A DNA stretch of 64,000 nucleotides from Sphingomonas sp. Leaf34 (GCF_001421805.1 NZ_LMLC01000005.1:398684-462683), one strand, 5' to 3'; counted from the first letter of the stretch, positions 17,099-28,200 are shown. Translations and numbers: made by a program. The notes: generated by a model from the letters alone, not told the origin.

Positions 17099-17626
17099 AT
17101 GACGCTCGACGATCTCGGCCCGCGAATCTGCATCATGGGGCCGTCGAACAGTGGCAAGTCGACGCTGGCGGTGGCGATCGCGCGGGCACGCGGGTTGCCA
17201 CCGGTTCATCTCGATCAGCTGCACCATCACCCGAACACCGACTGGTTGCCGCGCCCCCACGCGGCGTTCGTCGCGTTGCACGATCACGCCATCACCGACG
17301 CCCGCTGGGTCATGGACGGCAATTATTCGCGATGCCTGCCGCAGCGTCTCGCGCGCGCGACCGGCGTGATACTGCTCGAATCACCGACCACGACACGCCT
17401 CGTGCGCTATTTCCGGCGATCCTGGTTCGAGCGAGCGCGACACGGTGCGCTCGATGGCGGCAGCGACCGCGTCACATGGGCCATGATCCGGCACATCGTC
17501 GTCACCACGCCCGGCAGTCGCAAGCGCGATGCGACGCTGTGCAAGCAGATCGGCCTGCCTAAACTCACGCTGTCGACAAGCCGCGACCTGGCGCACTTCT
17601 ACCGCGCCGAGGGGCTCGAACGCTAG
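17099..17626 (+). CDS. P-loop kinase, adenylate-kinase/FlaR-like
   Basis: A 175-residue protein with a Walker A loop (GPSNSGKST) near residues 13-21, the RWVMDGNY motif near residue 65 and a LVRYFRRS basic segment. These are typical of the small adenylate-kinase-like proteins annotated as DNA topology modulation or FlaR-like. The substrate is unknown. It starts 6 bases after pelF and is probably co-transcribed with the Pel-like genes. It is not a known Pel component and may be a passenger. Confidence 0.75.
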   Translation: MTLDDLGPRICIMGPSNSGKSTLAVAIARARGLPPVHLDQLHHHPNTDWLPRPHAAFVALHDHAITDARWVMDGNYSRCLPQRLARATGVILLESPTTTRLVRYFRRSWFERARHGALDGGSDRVTWAMIRHIVVTTPGSRKRDATLCKQIGLPKLTLSTSRDLAHFYRAEGLER

Positions 17627-17646
17627 CGCGACGCGCCGCTGGCGTT

Positions 17647-17690
17647 GCGTCTCCTGCCCCCGGCGTCGAAGGACGGATCGGGGGCGACGC
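17647..17690. terminator. Terminator-like hairpin between convergent genes
   Basis: The 5' arm has GCGTC (17647-17651) and GCCCCC (17656-17661). The 3' arm has GGGGGC (17680-17685) and GACGC (17686-17690). The loop is about 18 bases, with a small bulge between the two stem parts. It lies between the kinase gene and the convergent TolC-like gene and could stop transcription from both sides. No U-run follows. Confidence 0.4.
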
Positions 17691-17700
17691 GAGTCCCTGT

Positions 17701-19302
17701 CTAAGCGCCGCCGGTGACGACCGCGTCGCTCAGGTCGGCGATCGCCGGGCTCGCGAGTACCGGGACTGGCGTGATCGGCAGCGTCGTGCCGAGCGGGCCG
17801 GGCAGGACCTGGACGATCGCAGGGCGGATCCGCGCGTCGGTGGCGGGGGCGACGACCGGCGCGGCGCGTGCATGCGTACTCGGCAATTGCGCGCGATCGA
17901 TCGGCGCGAGGATCGGGTCGAACGGGCCGAACGTCTGCGCGCGCACGCGCCGCGTGTTGCGCGCGGGATCATAGGCCGGGACGCCTTGGTCGATCGCCGC
18001 CGCCTGGAGCCGCCCTAACGTCGTGAGCAGGCGCGCCTCCGCGGCGTAGGCGCCGTATGTCGCGTTGACGAAGACGATTTGCGCGGTGAGCAGCCGCTGT
18101 TCCGAATCGAGCACCTCGAAATTCGACCGAAACCCTTCCGCAAAGCCGCGCTGGACTCCGGTCAGCGCCGATTCCGCCGCCTCGGTCGCCAGTTGCCCCG
18201 CGGTCATCTGCTCGCCGCCAGCGACAGCCTGGTTCCAGGCGTTCTGCGCATTGGCGAGCGCGGCGCGACGCGCGGTCTCCACCTCGAAGCCGAGCTGCTG
18301 GCGTTCGGCGACCGCCGCGCGGACGCGCGATCCGATCACGCCGCCGCTCAGCAGCGGCATCGTCAACGTGACCGCGCCGCTCGCCTGCGCGCCCAGATCG
18401 CGCAACTGATAGGTATAGGGACTGGCATAGCCATAGCTGCCAGACAACGCGACGATCGGCGCGCGTTCGGCGCGTTGCGCAGCGATCCGCGCATCGCCAG
18501 CCTTGGTCGCGAGGATTGCCTGCCACAGGCTCGGGCTCTCCTTCTCGACGATCGCGAACGCGGCATCGAGCGAATTGGGCAGCCCCGGCAATGTCGGCGG
18601 CGCGAGTAGGATACCCGGATTGCGCCCGACCACCGCGGCGAACCGGCCGCGGCTCGCCTGCAGATTAACCGTCGCCTGCGCAAGCTGCGCGCGGATGATC
18701 TCGCGCTGCGCCTGCGCCTGCGCGATATCGGTACGCGTCAGGTCGCCGCCGCGTTCGCGCGCGATCGCCTGCGTCACCTGCCGCCCATAGGAGTCGAGCG
18801 AGCGTTGCTGGATCGCCACCAGCGCCTGGTCGCGGCGTACCGACACGAAGGCGTCGACGACCTCGTACAGGATCGCGTTCTCCGCCTCGCGCAGCCGTTC
18901 GCGCCCCGCCAGCACGCCCGCCTCGGCCGCCGAAACCTGCGCCGCGGTCCGTCCGCCGTTGAGCAGGATCTGCGACGCGGTGAGCGTGGCGCCCATGGTC
19001 CGCCCACGCGCCACCGCGAAATCGCCGAGTAGGCCGCGCTGGTCCTGCGACTGGTATTGCAGCGTCATGTTAACGCCCGCAGTCAGCCGGTAGGCCGCGC
19101 CGGCCTGGACGATCTGTTCGTCGAGCGCGCGGAGTTGCGCCCGCTGCCCCTCCAGCGACGGATTGGTGCGATAGGCGTCGGCGATCGCCTGACCGAGCGT
19201 CTCGGGCGCCGCGACCTGCGTCCCGACGACCCTCTGCGCGACCGCCGGCGCTGCGGGGAGCAGGAGCAGCGCCCCGGCGAGGCGGATCGTATCAGCGTTC
19301 AT
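17701..19302 (-). CDS. TolC-family outer-membrane channel of a type I secretion system
   Basis: Forms the trimeric outer-membrane duct of a type I exporter. The 533 residues begin with a signal peptide (LLLLPAAPAVAQ). Two outer-membrane-efflux repeats follow, with long heptad helices (for example ALRALDEQIVQAG and the central QAQAQREIIRAQLAQATVNLQASRG region). The Pro/Ala-rich C-terminal tail after residue 455 is extra to the TolC fold. Its start overlaps the end of the HlyD-type gene by 11 bases, making it the last gene of a three-gene operon. Confidence 0.9.
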   Translation of the reverse strand: MNADTIRLAGALLLLPAAPAVAQRVVGTQVAAPETLGQAIADAYRTNPSLEGQRAQLRALDEQIVQAGAAYRLTAGVNMTLQYQSQDQRGLLGDFAVARGRTMGATLTASQILLNGGRTAAQVSAAEAGVLAGRERLREAENAILYEVVDAFVSVRRDQALVAIQQRSLDSYGRQVTQAIARERGGDLTRTDIAQAQAQREIIRAQLAQATVNLQASRGRFAAVVGRNPGILLAPPTLPGLPNSLDAAFAIVEKESPSLWQAILATKAGDARIAAQRAERAPIVALSGSYGYASPYTYQLRDLGAQASGAVTLTMPLLSGGVIGSRVRAAVAERQQLGFEVETARRAALANAQNAWNQAVAGGEQMTAGQLATEAAESALTGVQRGFAEGFRSNFEVLDSEQRLLTAQIVFVNATYGAYAAEARLLTTLGRLQAAAIDQGVPAYDPARNTRRVRAQTFGPFDPILAPIDRAQLPSTHARAAPVVAPATDARIRPAIVQVLPGPLGTTLPITPVPVLASPAIADLSDAVVTGGA

Positions 19303-20665
19303 GGAGCGACCTGGAAAAGGCTTCGGTCAGCGGATCGAGCAGATAGTCGAGCGCGGTGCGCGAGCGGAGCTTGACCAGCACGGTGACGGGGACGCCCGCG
19401 CGGATGCCCGTATCGCGTCCGCGAACCGCCTCGATCTTGGCGATCTGGTCGCGCGGCACGGTGATCTCGGCGCTGAAATAGCTGCGACCGGTCTGCTCGT
19501 CGCGCAGCGAATCCGCAGATACCGTCTCGACCGTGCCGAGCAGGATCGGCAGGTCGCGTTCGTGCAGCGACAGGAACTTCACCTCCGCCTCACGCCCCGC
19601 GAACACGCCGTCGATATCGCCCGGCGAGAAGTTCGCCCGCACCACCAGCGGCGCCGCATCGGGGACGATGTCGAGGATCGCCTGCCCCGGCTGGATCACA
19701 CCGCCGACCGAGAACACGCGCAGGCCGACGACGCGCCCGGTCACCGGCGCGCGGATGATCGTGCGTGCGAGTTGCTCGCGCGCGGCGGCGAGTTTGGGCA
19801 TGACCTCGTTCAGCTGGAACTGCGTGTCGCGCAGCAGCGTGGCGCTGTCCTCGACATATTTGCGGCGGGTCTGGACGCCTTCGGCGCGCGTCTGGCCGAT
19901 CTGTTCGCGCGCCGCGGCCGAACGCGAGACATAGTCGGCGTCGGTGCCTTCGAGCTGCTGGATCGATCGTTCGATCGCGCGCACGGTGTTACGCGAGACA
20001 TAGCCTTCGTCGGCCAGCGCCCGCGTGCTCTCGAGCTGCTGGCGGAGCGACGCGCGCTGGCGAGCGGTCGCCTGTGCCTGTGCGTTGAAGCCGGTCGTCT
20101 GCTGCGCGACGGTCGCCGCCTGCTGGCGCAGCACCGCGCCGTTCGCCGCGAGCGCCGCCGAGCGCGCGGTGCGCTGGGCGACCTGAAGCGACTTGGCGCG
20201 GTCGACGAGGCGCCGGTCGTCGCCTTGCGCGGCCGCGAACTCGGCGGGCCAGACGATCGCGCCGCCGCGGACGTCCGCCTCCAGCCGTGCGCGCTGCGCC
20301 TGCAGGTCGATGACGCTGGCGGCCAATGCGCGCTCGCTCGCGGTGACTTCCGCGCCTTCGAGCCGGAACAGGACGTCGCCGGCGCGGACGTGCTGACCAT
20401 CGCGCGCGGCCATCGCCGCGACGATCCCCCCCTCGCGGTGCTGGACCGTCTGGCGGTTGCCCGCGACGACCACCTGCCCCTCGCCCGCCGCCGCCGCATC
20501 GAGCCGCGCGAACGCCGCCCAGCCCAACCCGACGACGAAGAACAGGATCGCGACGAGCCCGCCGACCAGGATCGCATGACGCGGCGAGTCGTCGAGGCGG
20601 AGACGCTCGGCGAGGCTCGCACCGCCCGCGGCCGAAACCGGGCTGGCCAGGTCGGCGGGGATCAT
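19292..20665 (-). CDS. HlyD-family membrane-fusion adaptor of a type I secretion system
   Basis: Periplasmic adaptor that links the inner-membrane ABC transporter to the TolC-like channel. The 457 residues have a cytoplasmic N-terminus, one membrane helix (about residues 35-58), a lipoyl/biotinyl-like half motif (GQVVVAGNRQTVQHREGG), a long coiled-coil hairpin (about 105-290) and the second half motif around IRAPVTGRVVGLRVFSVGGVI. This layout is typical of PrtE/HlyD proteins. Its start overlaps the ABC transporter stop by 4 bases. Confidence 0.92.
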   Translation of the reverse strand: MIPADLASPVSAAGGASLAERLRLDDSPRHAILVGGLVAILFFVVGLGWAAFARLDAAAAGEGQVVVAGNRQTVQHREGGIVAAMAARDGQHVRAGDVLFRLEGAEVTASERALAASVIDLQAQRARLEADVRGGAIVWPAEFAAAQGDDRRLVDRAKSLQVAQRTARSAALAANGAVLRQQAATVAQQTTGFNAQAQATARQRASLRQQLESTRALADEGYVSRNTVRAIERSIQQLEGTDADYVSRSAAAREQIGQTRAEGVQTRRKYVEDSATLLRDTQFQLNEVMPKLAAAREQLARTIIRAPVTGRVVGLRVFSVGGVIQPGQAILDIVPDAAPLVVRANFSPGDIDGVFAGREAEVKFLSLHERDLPILLGTVETVSADSLRDEQTGRSYFSAEITVPRDQIAKIEAVRGRDTGIRAGVPVTVLVKLRSRTALDYLLDPLTEAFSRSLHER

Positions 20666-22407
20666 CGCGGCCCTCCCGCAGCGGCGACCTGGGGCCTGAC
20701 GACCTTGGTCCGTTCGTCGAACATCTGGATCGTGCCACCGCGCAACACCATGATCTTGTCGACCGCCTGCAGCAGCCCGGTGCGGTGTGTCGAGACGATC
20801 ACGGTCGCCCCCCGCTGGCGCAGTGCGGCGAGCGTCCTGACCAGCCGCGCCTCGCCGTCGCTGTCGAGATGCGCATTCGGCTCGTCGAGGAACAGGATCG
20901 TCGGCGCCCCGAACATCGCACGCGCCAGCGCGACCGACTGGTTCTGCCCCGCCGACAGCCCCGATCCGTCCGCCATGCTCAGCATCGTCGCATAGCCATT
21001 GGGCAGGCCGAGGATCACCTCGTGTGCGCCCGCCGCCTGCGCCGCCTCGACCACCGCGGCATCGAGCTGCTCGCTCTCGCCCGCGATGACCGACTGGAAG
21101 CGCGAGATATTGGTGTGCACCGAGGTCGGGAACAGCGACGGTGACTGCGGCATGTAGCCGACGTGACGCCCGAGCTGTTCGCGGTTCCAGTCGGACAGGC
21201 TTGCGCCGTCGATCCGGACCTCGCCGGTATCGGGCGACAGCGCCCCAGACAGCACGCGCAACAGCGTCGACTTGCCGGCCCCGCTCGGGCCGACCAGCGC
21301 GATGATCTCGCCGGGTGCGACCGCAAAATTAATGTCCGACAGCAACGCACGATCGCTGCCCTCGGCGCGGACGGTGACGCCGCGCACCTCGATCCGGCCG
21401 ACCGGCGCGGGCAGCGTGGTGGCGTCGATCGACGGCCCCGGCAGCGCACAGAACGCGTCGAGATCGCGGTAGGCGTTGCGCGCGGCGGCAAGCGGCTTCA
21501 TCGCGCCGAGGATCTGCTCGACCGGCTGCAGCGCCCGCCCGAGCAACAGCGACGCGGCGAAGATCGCACCGCCCGAAATATCCTGCCTGATCGCCAGTAG
21601 CGCGCCGAGCGCCAGCGCGAGCGATTGCAGCAACAGGCGGAGGAATTTGGTGATCGCGAGGAATTGCCCCGCGGTGCCGGCAAGCGCGGACTGGCGGCGG
21701 ACCAGCTCGGCGCGCTCGAGCAGATGGCGGGTGATGAGCGCGTTGCGCATCCCCATCACGCGCGCCACCTCCGACCCGTGGATCGACACATCCTGTTCGC
21801 GCGTCGCCAGCACCGCGCGCGCATGCGTGTCGCGCGCGGCATGCGCGGTCACGCGGTCGCTGAGGATCGCGATCCCGCCGAGCAACAGCGCGCTGACCAG
21901 CGCCAGCACGCCGATCCACGGGTGGAGCAGGAACGCGATGCCGATATAGATCGGTGCCCAGGGCGCATCGAACAGCGCGACGATCGTCGGCCCGGTCAGC
22001 GTGCCGCGCACCGTGTCGAAATCGCGCATCGCCTGGCTGCGCTGACCGATCGTCGCGCCATCGGTGCCCAGAATCCGCAGCAGGATCCCGGGCGCGGCCT
22101 GACGTTCGAGCCGCATGCTCGCGCGCAACAACAGGCGCATGCGGACGGCGTCGAGGATCGCGAACACGATCAGCGACACGACGAGGATGAGCGTGAGCAA
22201 CAGCAGCGTCGCGCCGCCGCGCGTCGGCACCACGCGGTCGTACACCTGCAGCATGAAGATCGACGGGACGAGGTACAGGATATTGACCAGCCCCGAGAAC
22301 GCCGCCGCGAAGACGAGATGCCGCCGACACCCGCGGACGGCCGCGGCAAGTACGTTGCCGGCGCCGGCGGGATAAGGCGTGGGTCGAGGGGGGGCGGACG
22401 TCGGCAT
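20662..22407 (-). CDS. Type I secretion ABC permease/ATPase, PrtD-type
   Basis: Exports an RTX protein in one step using ATP. The 581 residues have six membrane helices in the first 300 residues, then the nucleotide-binding domain with Walker A GPSGAGKST (K379), the signature LSAGQ, and Walker B ILFLDEPNAHLD. There is no N-terminal C39 or C39-like domain, placing it with PrtD-type exporters of proteases and lipases. First gene of the operon; ATG 22407 has GGAT upstream. The RTX deacetylase encoded at the other end of the Pel-like locus is the only RTX protein in the window and so the likely cargo. Confidence 0.93.
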   Translation of the reverse strand: MPTSAPPRPTPYPAGAGNVLAAAVRGCRRHLVFAAAFSGLVNILYLVPSIFMLQVYDRVVPTRGGATLLLLTLILVVSLIVFAILDAVRMRLLLRASMRLERQAAPGILLRILGTDGATIGQRSQAMRDFDTVRGTLTGPTIVALFDAPWAPIYIGIAFLLHPWIGVLALVSALLLGGIAILSDRVTAHAARDTHARAVLATREQDVSIHGSEVARVMGMRNALITRHLLERAELVRRQSALAGTAGQFLAITKFLRLLLQSLALALGALLAIRQDISGGAIFAASLLLGRALQPVEQILGAMKPLAAARNAYRDLDAFCALPGPSIDATTLPAPVGRIEVRGVTVRAEGSDRALLSDINFAVAPGEIIALVGPSGAGKSTLLRVLSGALSPDTGEVRIDGASLSDWNREQLGRHVGYMPQSPSLFPTSVHTNISRFQSVIAGESEQLDAAVVEAAQAAGAHEVILGLPNGYATMLSMADGSGLSAGQNQSVALARAMFGAPTILFLDEPNAHLDSDGEARLVRTLAALRQRGATVIVSTHRTGLLQAVDKIMVLRGGTIQMFDERTKVVRPQVAAAGGPR

Positions 22408-22528
22408 TGGATCCGCTCTAGCCGCGAAGTTTAAACGAACGGTTTCGGCCTCCCGGGTCTTTGTCCGTACCGGCCCCGGCTTTGTAAATCGCGCTTAGCC
22501 ATGCTGGGCCCGCTTCGGCAACCCGCCT

Positions 22529-22556
22529 CTTGTGTTGCCCAAATGCAACACCATCT
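22529..22556 (+). promoter_or_regulatory. Possible heat-shock promoter of clpB with inverted repeat
   Basis: CTTG at 22529-22532 and CCATCT at 22551-22556 are 18 bases apart. This resembles the sigma-32 CTTG/CCCCAT-type pair, although the spacer is a little long. Between them lies a perfect 7-base inverted repeat, GTGTTGC (22532-22538) and GCAACAC (22545-22551), with a 6-base spacer. It could be an operator or an RNA hairpin in the leader. The clpB start follows about 40 bases later. Confidence 0.35.
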
Positions 22557-22594
22557 TTCACCCAGATACCGAACCAATCCCACAGGAATTCGTC

Positions 22595-25174
22595 ATGAAC
22601 ATCGACAAATTCACCGACCGCGCGAAAGGCTTCCTGCAATCCGCGCAGACCGTCGCGATCCGCATGAACCATCAGCGGATCGCGCCCGAGCATCTGCTGA
22701 AGGCGCTGCTCGAGGACGAGCAGGGCATGGCCGCCGGGTTGATCAAGGCGGCGGGCGGCGACGCGAAGCGCGCGACCTCCGAAACCGATCTCGCGCTCGC
22801 CAAGATCCCCGCGGTGTCGGGCTCGGGCGCGCAGACCACGCCGGGCATCGACAACGACGCGGTGCGCGTGCTCGACCAGGCCGAACAGATCGCGACCAAG
22901 GCGGGCGACAGCTTCGTCACCGTCGAGCGCCTGCTCGTCGCGCTCGCATTGTCGCTCAACACCGCCGCAGGCAAGGCGTTGCAGGCGGGCGGCGTCACGC
23001 CCGAGGGTCTCAACACCGCGATCAACAGCGTCCGCCAGGGCCGCACCGCGGACACCGCTGGCGCCGAGGACCGCTATGATGCGCTCAAGAAATTCGCGCG
23101 CGACCTGACCCAGGCGGCGCGCGACGGCAAGCTCGACCCCGTGATCGGCCGCGACGAGGAGATCCGCCGCACGATCCAGATCCTCGCGCGCCGCACCAAG
23201 AACAACCCCGCGCTGATCGGCGAACCCGGCGTCGGCAAGACCGCGATCGCCGAAGGCCTCGCATTGCGGATCGCCAATGGCGACGTGCCCGATACGCTCA
23301 AGGACCGCCGTCTCATGTCGCTCGACATGGGGTCGCTCATCGCGGGCGCGAAATATCGCGGCGAGTTCGAGGAACGGCTCAAGGGGGTGCTCGACGAGGT
23401 GAAGGCCGCAGAGGGCGACGTCATCCTGTTCATCGACGAGATGCATCAGCTGATCGGCGCGGGTAAATCCGAGGGCGCGATGGACGCGGGCAACCTGCTG
23501 AAACCCGCACTCGCGCGCGGCGAGCTCCACTGCGTCGGCGCGACGACGCTCGACGAATATCGCAAATATGTCGAGAAGGACCCCGCGCTCCAGCGGCGGT
23601 TCCAGCCGGTGATGGTCGGCGAACCGACCGTCGAGGATACGATCTCGATCCTGCGCGGGCTGAAGGAGAAATACGAGCTCCACCACGGCGTGCGGATCAC
23701 CGACGGCGCGATCGTCGCCGCCTCGACGCTGTCGAACCGCTACATCACCGACCGCTTCCTCCCCGACAAGGCGATCGACCTGATGGACGAGGCCGCGAGC
23801 CGGATCCGCATGGAGGTCGAATCAAAGCCCGAGGCGATCGAAAATCTCGACCGGCGGATCATCCAGCTCAAGATCGAGCGCGAGGCGTTGAAGCGCGAGA
23901 CCGACGATGCGTCGGTCGACCGGCTCGACACGCTGGAGGGCGATCTCGTCAATCTCGAGGAGCAGTCCGCCGAGCTGACGACACGCTGGAAGGGTGAAAA
24001 GGACAAGATCAACGCCGAGGCACGGCTCAAGGAACAGCTCGATGCCGCGCGGCTCGAACTCGACCAGGCGCAACGCTCGGGCGATCTCGCAAAGGCAGGC
24101 GAGCTGTCCTACGGCACGATCCCCGGCCTGCAACGCCAGCTCGACGAGGCCGCCGGCGCGACCAAGGGCGCGATGCTGCGCGAGGAAGTCACTGCCGACG
24201 ACATCGCCGGCGTCGTCAGCCGCTGGACCGGCATCCCGGTCGAGCGGATGCTCCAGGGCGAGCGCGACAAGCTGCTCGCGATGGAGGCGACGATCGGCAA
24301 GCGCGTGATCGGCCAGGCGCATGCGGTGAAGGCGGTCTCGACCGCGGTTCGCCGCGCGCGCGCGGGGTTGCAGGATCCGAACCGGCCGCTCGGCTCGTTC
24401 CTGTTCCTCGGGCCGACCGGCGTCGGCAAGACCGAGCTGACCAAGGCGCTCGCCGAATTCCTCTTCGACGATCCGTCGGCGATGGTCCGCATCGACATGA
24501 GCGAGTTCATGGAGAAGCACGCGGTCGCCCGGCTGATCGGCGCCCCCCCCGGCTATGTCGGATACGAGGAAGGCGGCGTGCTGACCGAGGCGGTCCGCCG
24601 GCGGCCCTATCAGGTCATCTTGTTCGACGAGGTCGAGAAGGCGCATGGCGACGTGTTCAACGTGCTGTTGCAGGTGCTCGACGACGGCCGCCTGACCGAC
24701 GGCCAGGGGCGGACGGTGGATTTCAGCAACACGCTGATCATCCTGACGAGCAACCTTGGCAGCCAGTATCTCGCCAACATGGCGGAAGGCGACGACGTGT
24801 CGTCGGTAGAGCCGCAGGTGATGGAGATCGTCCGGTCGCACTTCCGGCCGGAGTTCCTCAACCGGCTCGACGAGGTGATCCTGTTCCACCGCCTCGGCCA
24901 GTCGCACATGGCACCGATCGTCGACATCCAGGTATCCCGCGTCGACAAGCTGCTGGCGGACCGCAAGATCGTTCTCGACCTGAGCGATGCCGCGCGCGCG
25001 TGGCTTGGCCGGGTGGGCTATGATCCGGTGTACGGCGCACGGCCGTTGAAGCGGGCGGTCCAGCGCTATCTGCAGGATCCGCTCGCCGACATGATCCTGC
25101 GCGGCGAGGTGAAGGACGGGTCGACCGTCAAGGTCGACGAAGGCGACGGCAAGCTGGAGCTTCACGTCGCCTGA
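22595..25174 (+). CDS. clpB: ClpB disaggregase
   Basis: AAA+ chaperone that works with DnaK to pull proteins out of aggregates in the cytosol. The 859 residues contain the N-terminal Clp repeat domain (about 1-150), the first ATPase module with GEPGVGKT (K215), the coiled-coil middle domain (about 410-520), the second ATPase module with GPTGVGKT (K612), and a C-terminal D2-small domain. All are present and of normal length. ATG 22595 is preferred over an upstream in-frame ATG at 22532 because of the AGGA site at 22584-22587 and homologous N-termini ([15 protein letters not shown]). Confidence 0.97.
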   Translation: MNIDKFTDRAKGFLQSAQTVAIRMNHQRIAPEHLLKALLEDEQGMAAGLIKAAGGDAKRATSETDLALAKIPAVSGSGAQTTPGIDNDAVRVLDQAEQIATKAGDSFVTVERLLVALALSLNTAAGKALQAGGVTPEGLNTAINSVRQGRTADTAGAEDRYDALKKFARDLTQAARDGKLDPVIGRDEEIRRTIQILARRTKNNPALIGEPGVGKTAIAEGLALRIANGDVPDTLKDRRLMSLDMGSLIAGAKYRGEFEERLKGVLDEVKAAEGDVILFIDEMHQLIGAGKSEGAMDAGNLLKPALARGELHCVGATTLDEYRKYVEKDPALQRRFQPVMVGEPTVEDTISILRGLKEKYELHHGVRITDGAIVAASTLSNRYITDRFLPDKAIDLMDEAASRIRMEVESKPEAIENLDRRIIQLKIEREALKRETDDASVDRLDTLEGDLVNLEEQSAELTTRWKGEKDKINAEARLKEQLDAARLELDQAQRSGDLAKAGELSYGTIPGLQRQLDEAAGATKGAMLREEVTADDIAGVVSRWTGIPVERMLQGERDKLLAMEATIGKRVIGQAHAVKAVSTAVRRARAGLQDPNRPLGSFLFLGPTGVGKTELTKALAEFLFDDPSAMVRIDMSEFMEKHAVARLIGAPPGYVGYEEGGVLTEAVRRRPYQVILFDEVEKAHGDVFNVLLQVLDDGRLTDGQGRTVDFSNTLIILTSNLGSQYLANMAEGDDVSSVEPQVMEIVRSHFRPEFLNRLDEVILFHRLGQSHMAPIVDIQVSRVDKLLADRKIVLDLSDAARAWLGRVGYDPVYGARPLKRAVQRYLQDPLADMILRGEVKDGSTVKVDEGDGKLELHVA

Positions 25175-25194
25175 TCCGCCGATCGTCGAATGAT

Positions 25195-25230
25195 AAAAAA
25201 AGGGGCGGCGGATCGATGATCCGCCACCCC
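25195..25230 (-). terminator. Rho-independent terminator of the TonB receptor gene
   Basis: The stem is GGCGGATC/GATCCGCC with a 3-base loop, extended by GGGG/CCCC past one mismatch (25202-25230). On the minus strand it is followed by seven T (A-run at 25195-25201), so it fits termination of the minus-strand receptor gene ending at 25253. It may also slow readthrough from clpB. Confidence 0.75.
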
Positions 25231-25252
25231 GATTTCTGTCCCGAAGGATCGC

Positions 25253-28200
25253 TTACATATCGATGGTCAGACCAACGAACAGGTAACGACCGATCGCGTC
25301 GTAGATACCCGGATAGGTGTTGCCGTTGCCGAACGAGCCGATCGGCGATGCCGTTGCGCTCAGGATCGGCGGGGTCTTGTCGAGGATGTTGTTCACCCCG
25401 AGACGGAAGGTGAACTTGTCCTCGACGCGAACCGTGCCGGCCAGATCGAAGTAGTTCTGCGCCTTCACGCGGGCATCCCGTGCGTAGAACGCACCCGACA
25501 GATCGGTGTCGCCGCTGGTACGCTCGAACTTGGTCGCCGACAGGTAGCGCCAGTTACCCGACAGACCGATGCCGTTCGGCGTGGTCAGCGAGATGCGGGC
25601 CTGGTGACGCCACTTCGACATCGGGTACAGGCACTGCGCGCCGTAGAGCCCCGCGCAGTCGAACTTCGCGCCGGCCTTGTCCGACGTGAACTTGTCGACA
25701 TACGTGCCGTTGAACGACAGCCCGATCGTGCCGATGCTGTCCGAACGGTAGGTGTAGCCCGCCGACGTCTCGATACCCTGCGTGGTCAGCGAACCCGCGT
25801 TGACGTTGGTATCGACGATGAAGCCGTTGGTACCCTGCCACAGCGTGCCGTTGGCATCGCGGTTGATGGCGCTGCAGAACTGCTGCTGGCCGGTCTGAAG
25901 GCACTGCGCGATGATCGTGTCGGCACCGATGACGCCGATCCGATCCTTCAGCTTGATCCGGAACCCGTCGACCGACAGGTTGAAGCCCGGCAGGAACGAA
26001 GGACGCAGGATCACGCCGGCGGTGAACGTATCGGCCTTTTCAGGCTTCAGGTTCACATTGCCGCCGACCAGGCCGTTATACTGCTCCGAAGGATTGTCCT
26101 GGACCAGACCGAAGCGGCTCGCCGGAACGCCGGTCAGTGCGCACTGCGCCGGCGTGTTGCCGTTGACCAGGCCGTTGACGGCCAGGCCTGCGCACGGATC
26201 GGTCGCACCATCGATCTGCACCGACTGCTGGGCGAACAGTTCCTGCGTGTTCGGGGCGCGGACCGCACGGTTGTAGCCGCCGCGGAAGCGGATGTCCGAG
26301 ATCGGCGCCCAGACCAGCTCACCCTTGTACGAATGCGCCGAACCAGCCGTGCTGTAGCTCGAATAGCGGTAGCCGCCGTTGACCGTCAGTTCGTTGAAGA
26401 ACGGGCGATCGCTGACGAGCGGCACCTGGAGCTCGCCGAACGCTTCCTTGACGTTGTAGCTGCCACGGATCGGCAAGGTCGCACCACCCTGGCCGGCGAG
26501 ATCGCCGCTCAGGAAGCCATTGTCGACCTCGAGGCTCAGCGACTCCTTGCGGTACTCGCCACCGACGTTCAGCGCGATGCCTTCGCTCGCGAACGGCGAC
26601 TGCACGCCGTACTCGGCACCCTTGAAGGTGAACGAGCCGTTGACGACCGTTTCCTTGTTCTCGCCCGACTGGAAGCCCGGGGTCTGAACATAGCTCAACG
26701 CGCCCGGCGTGATGCCTGCGGACCCGAAGATGTTGAGCGGGACGCAGTTCGGATCGGTACCGTCGACGAACGAGCGACAGACCGCCTGGCCGGTCGTGGC
26801 CAAGCCGGGACGCGTGTCGGTGATCGCGTCGAGCGCGCGCGTGGTGCGCGAGATCGAGAACTCGTTGCGATACACCTGGTTGAACACGGTGCTGCCGAAC
26901 TGGCCATAGGCCTCGTACGAAACACCCTTGCCAATGTCGCCGCGCGCGCCTGCGACGTAACGATACTGGGTATGACGAAGATCGGCCTGACGACCGCCGC
27001 CCTCGACGTTGCGGCGACCGATCGTGACGTTCGCCTGCTGGTACTGCGTGCCGTCGGGGTTGGTCAGGTTGATGACGTTGCCGTTGGCATCGCGCAGGAG
27101 GTTCGTGTTGCGGAAGAACGTCGCGCGCTGTGCCGCCGACAGGAACGGGTTGTTGCTGTTCAGCACGGTGGTGTTGCTGAAGTCACCCGACGGCGCGATC
27201 TGCGCGACCGAGCGATCGTCCATGAACATGAACTCGGCATAAGGCTTGAACGCCTCGCTCACTTCATAGTTGGCGAGGAAGCCCGCGGTATAGCGCGTAT
27301 CCGGACGCTGGTAATAGTTCAGCGGGTTCGCATTGTAGAGCGTCCGCCCGGGGATCAGCGCCCCCGCACCGTTCAGCGTGTATTGCTGCTGCAGGCCGCT
27401 TGCCGCGCCGTTGACGACCGCATCGCCGAGCGAGAAGTTCGCCGGGAACGCGGTGGTCGAACCGCCGCAGACATAGTCGTTGCCGACGTTGCCCGCCGGT
27501 GCGTTCAGACCGCACGAGCTATAGTCGCGCGAGCCCTGCAGGATCGCACCGATCTTGCGGTAGCCACCATAGCCGACGACATGGCCGCGGCCGTCGCTGG
27601 TGCCGGCACCGACCTTGAAGTTGATGTCGAACTGCGTGCCGTCGAACGACTGGCCGGTGGGCGCCGGATAGCCGCGCGCGGTGTTGAGCGCCTTGAAGCG
27701 CGCGCTGCGGTTGTTGTGGTTGTAGATGCCACCCGAGGTATCGATGCTGAACCCTTCGTAATCGGTATCGAGCACGAAGTTGACGACGCCGGCGATGGCG
27801 TCAGACCCGTAGACCGAGCCGGCGCCGCCGGTCAGCACGTCGACGCGCTTGAGCAGCGAAGCGGGGATCATGTTGACGTCGGCAGCAGCGCTGGCGGTGC
27901 TGCTCGACGACGGGTTGCCCGGCATCAGGCGGCGGCCGTTGACCAGCACCAGCGTGCGCGATTCACCGAGGTTGCGCAGGTTGATCGTCGCGGTGCCGGT
28001 CGAACCGTTCGAGACCGACGAGGTCTGCGTGGCGAACGACGACGGCAGGCTGTTGAGCACGTCCTCGATACGCGTCGCGCCGCGCAGCTTGATGTCCGCA
28101 GCGTTCACGACCGTGACCGGGCTGGCAGAGGTCAGGTTAGGGTTCGAAATACGCGAACCGGTGACGACGATGTCGCCGCCGCCTGCCGTACCCGCAGCGG

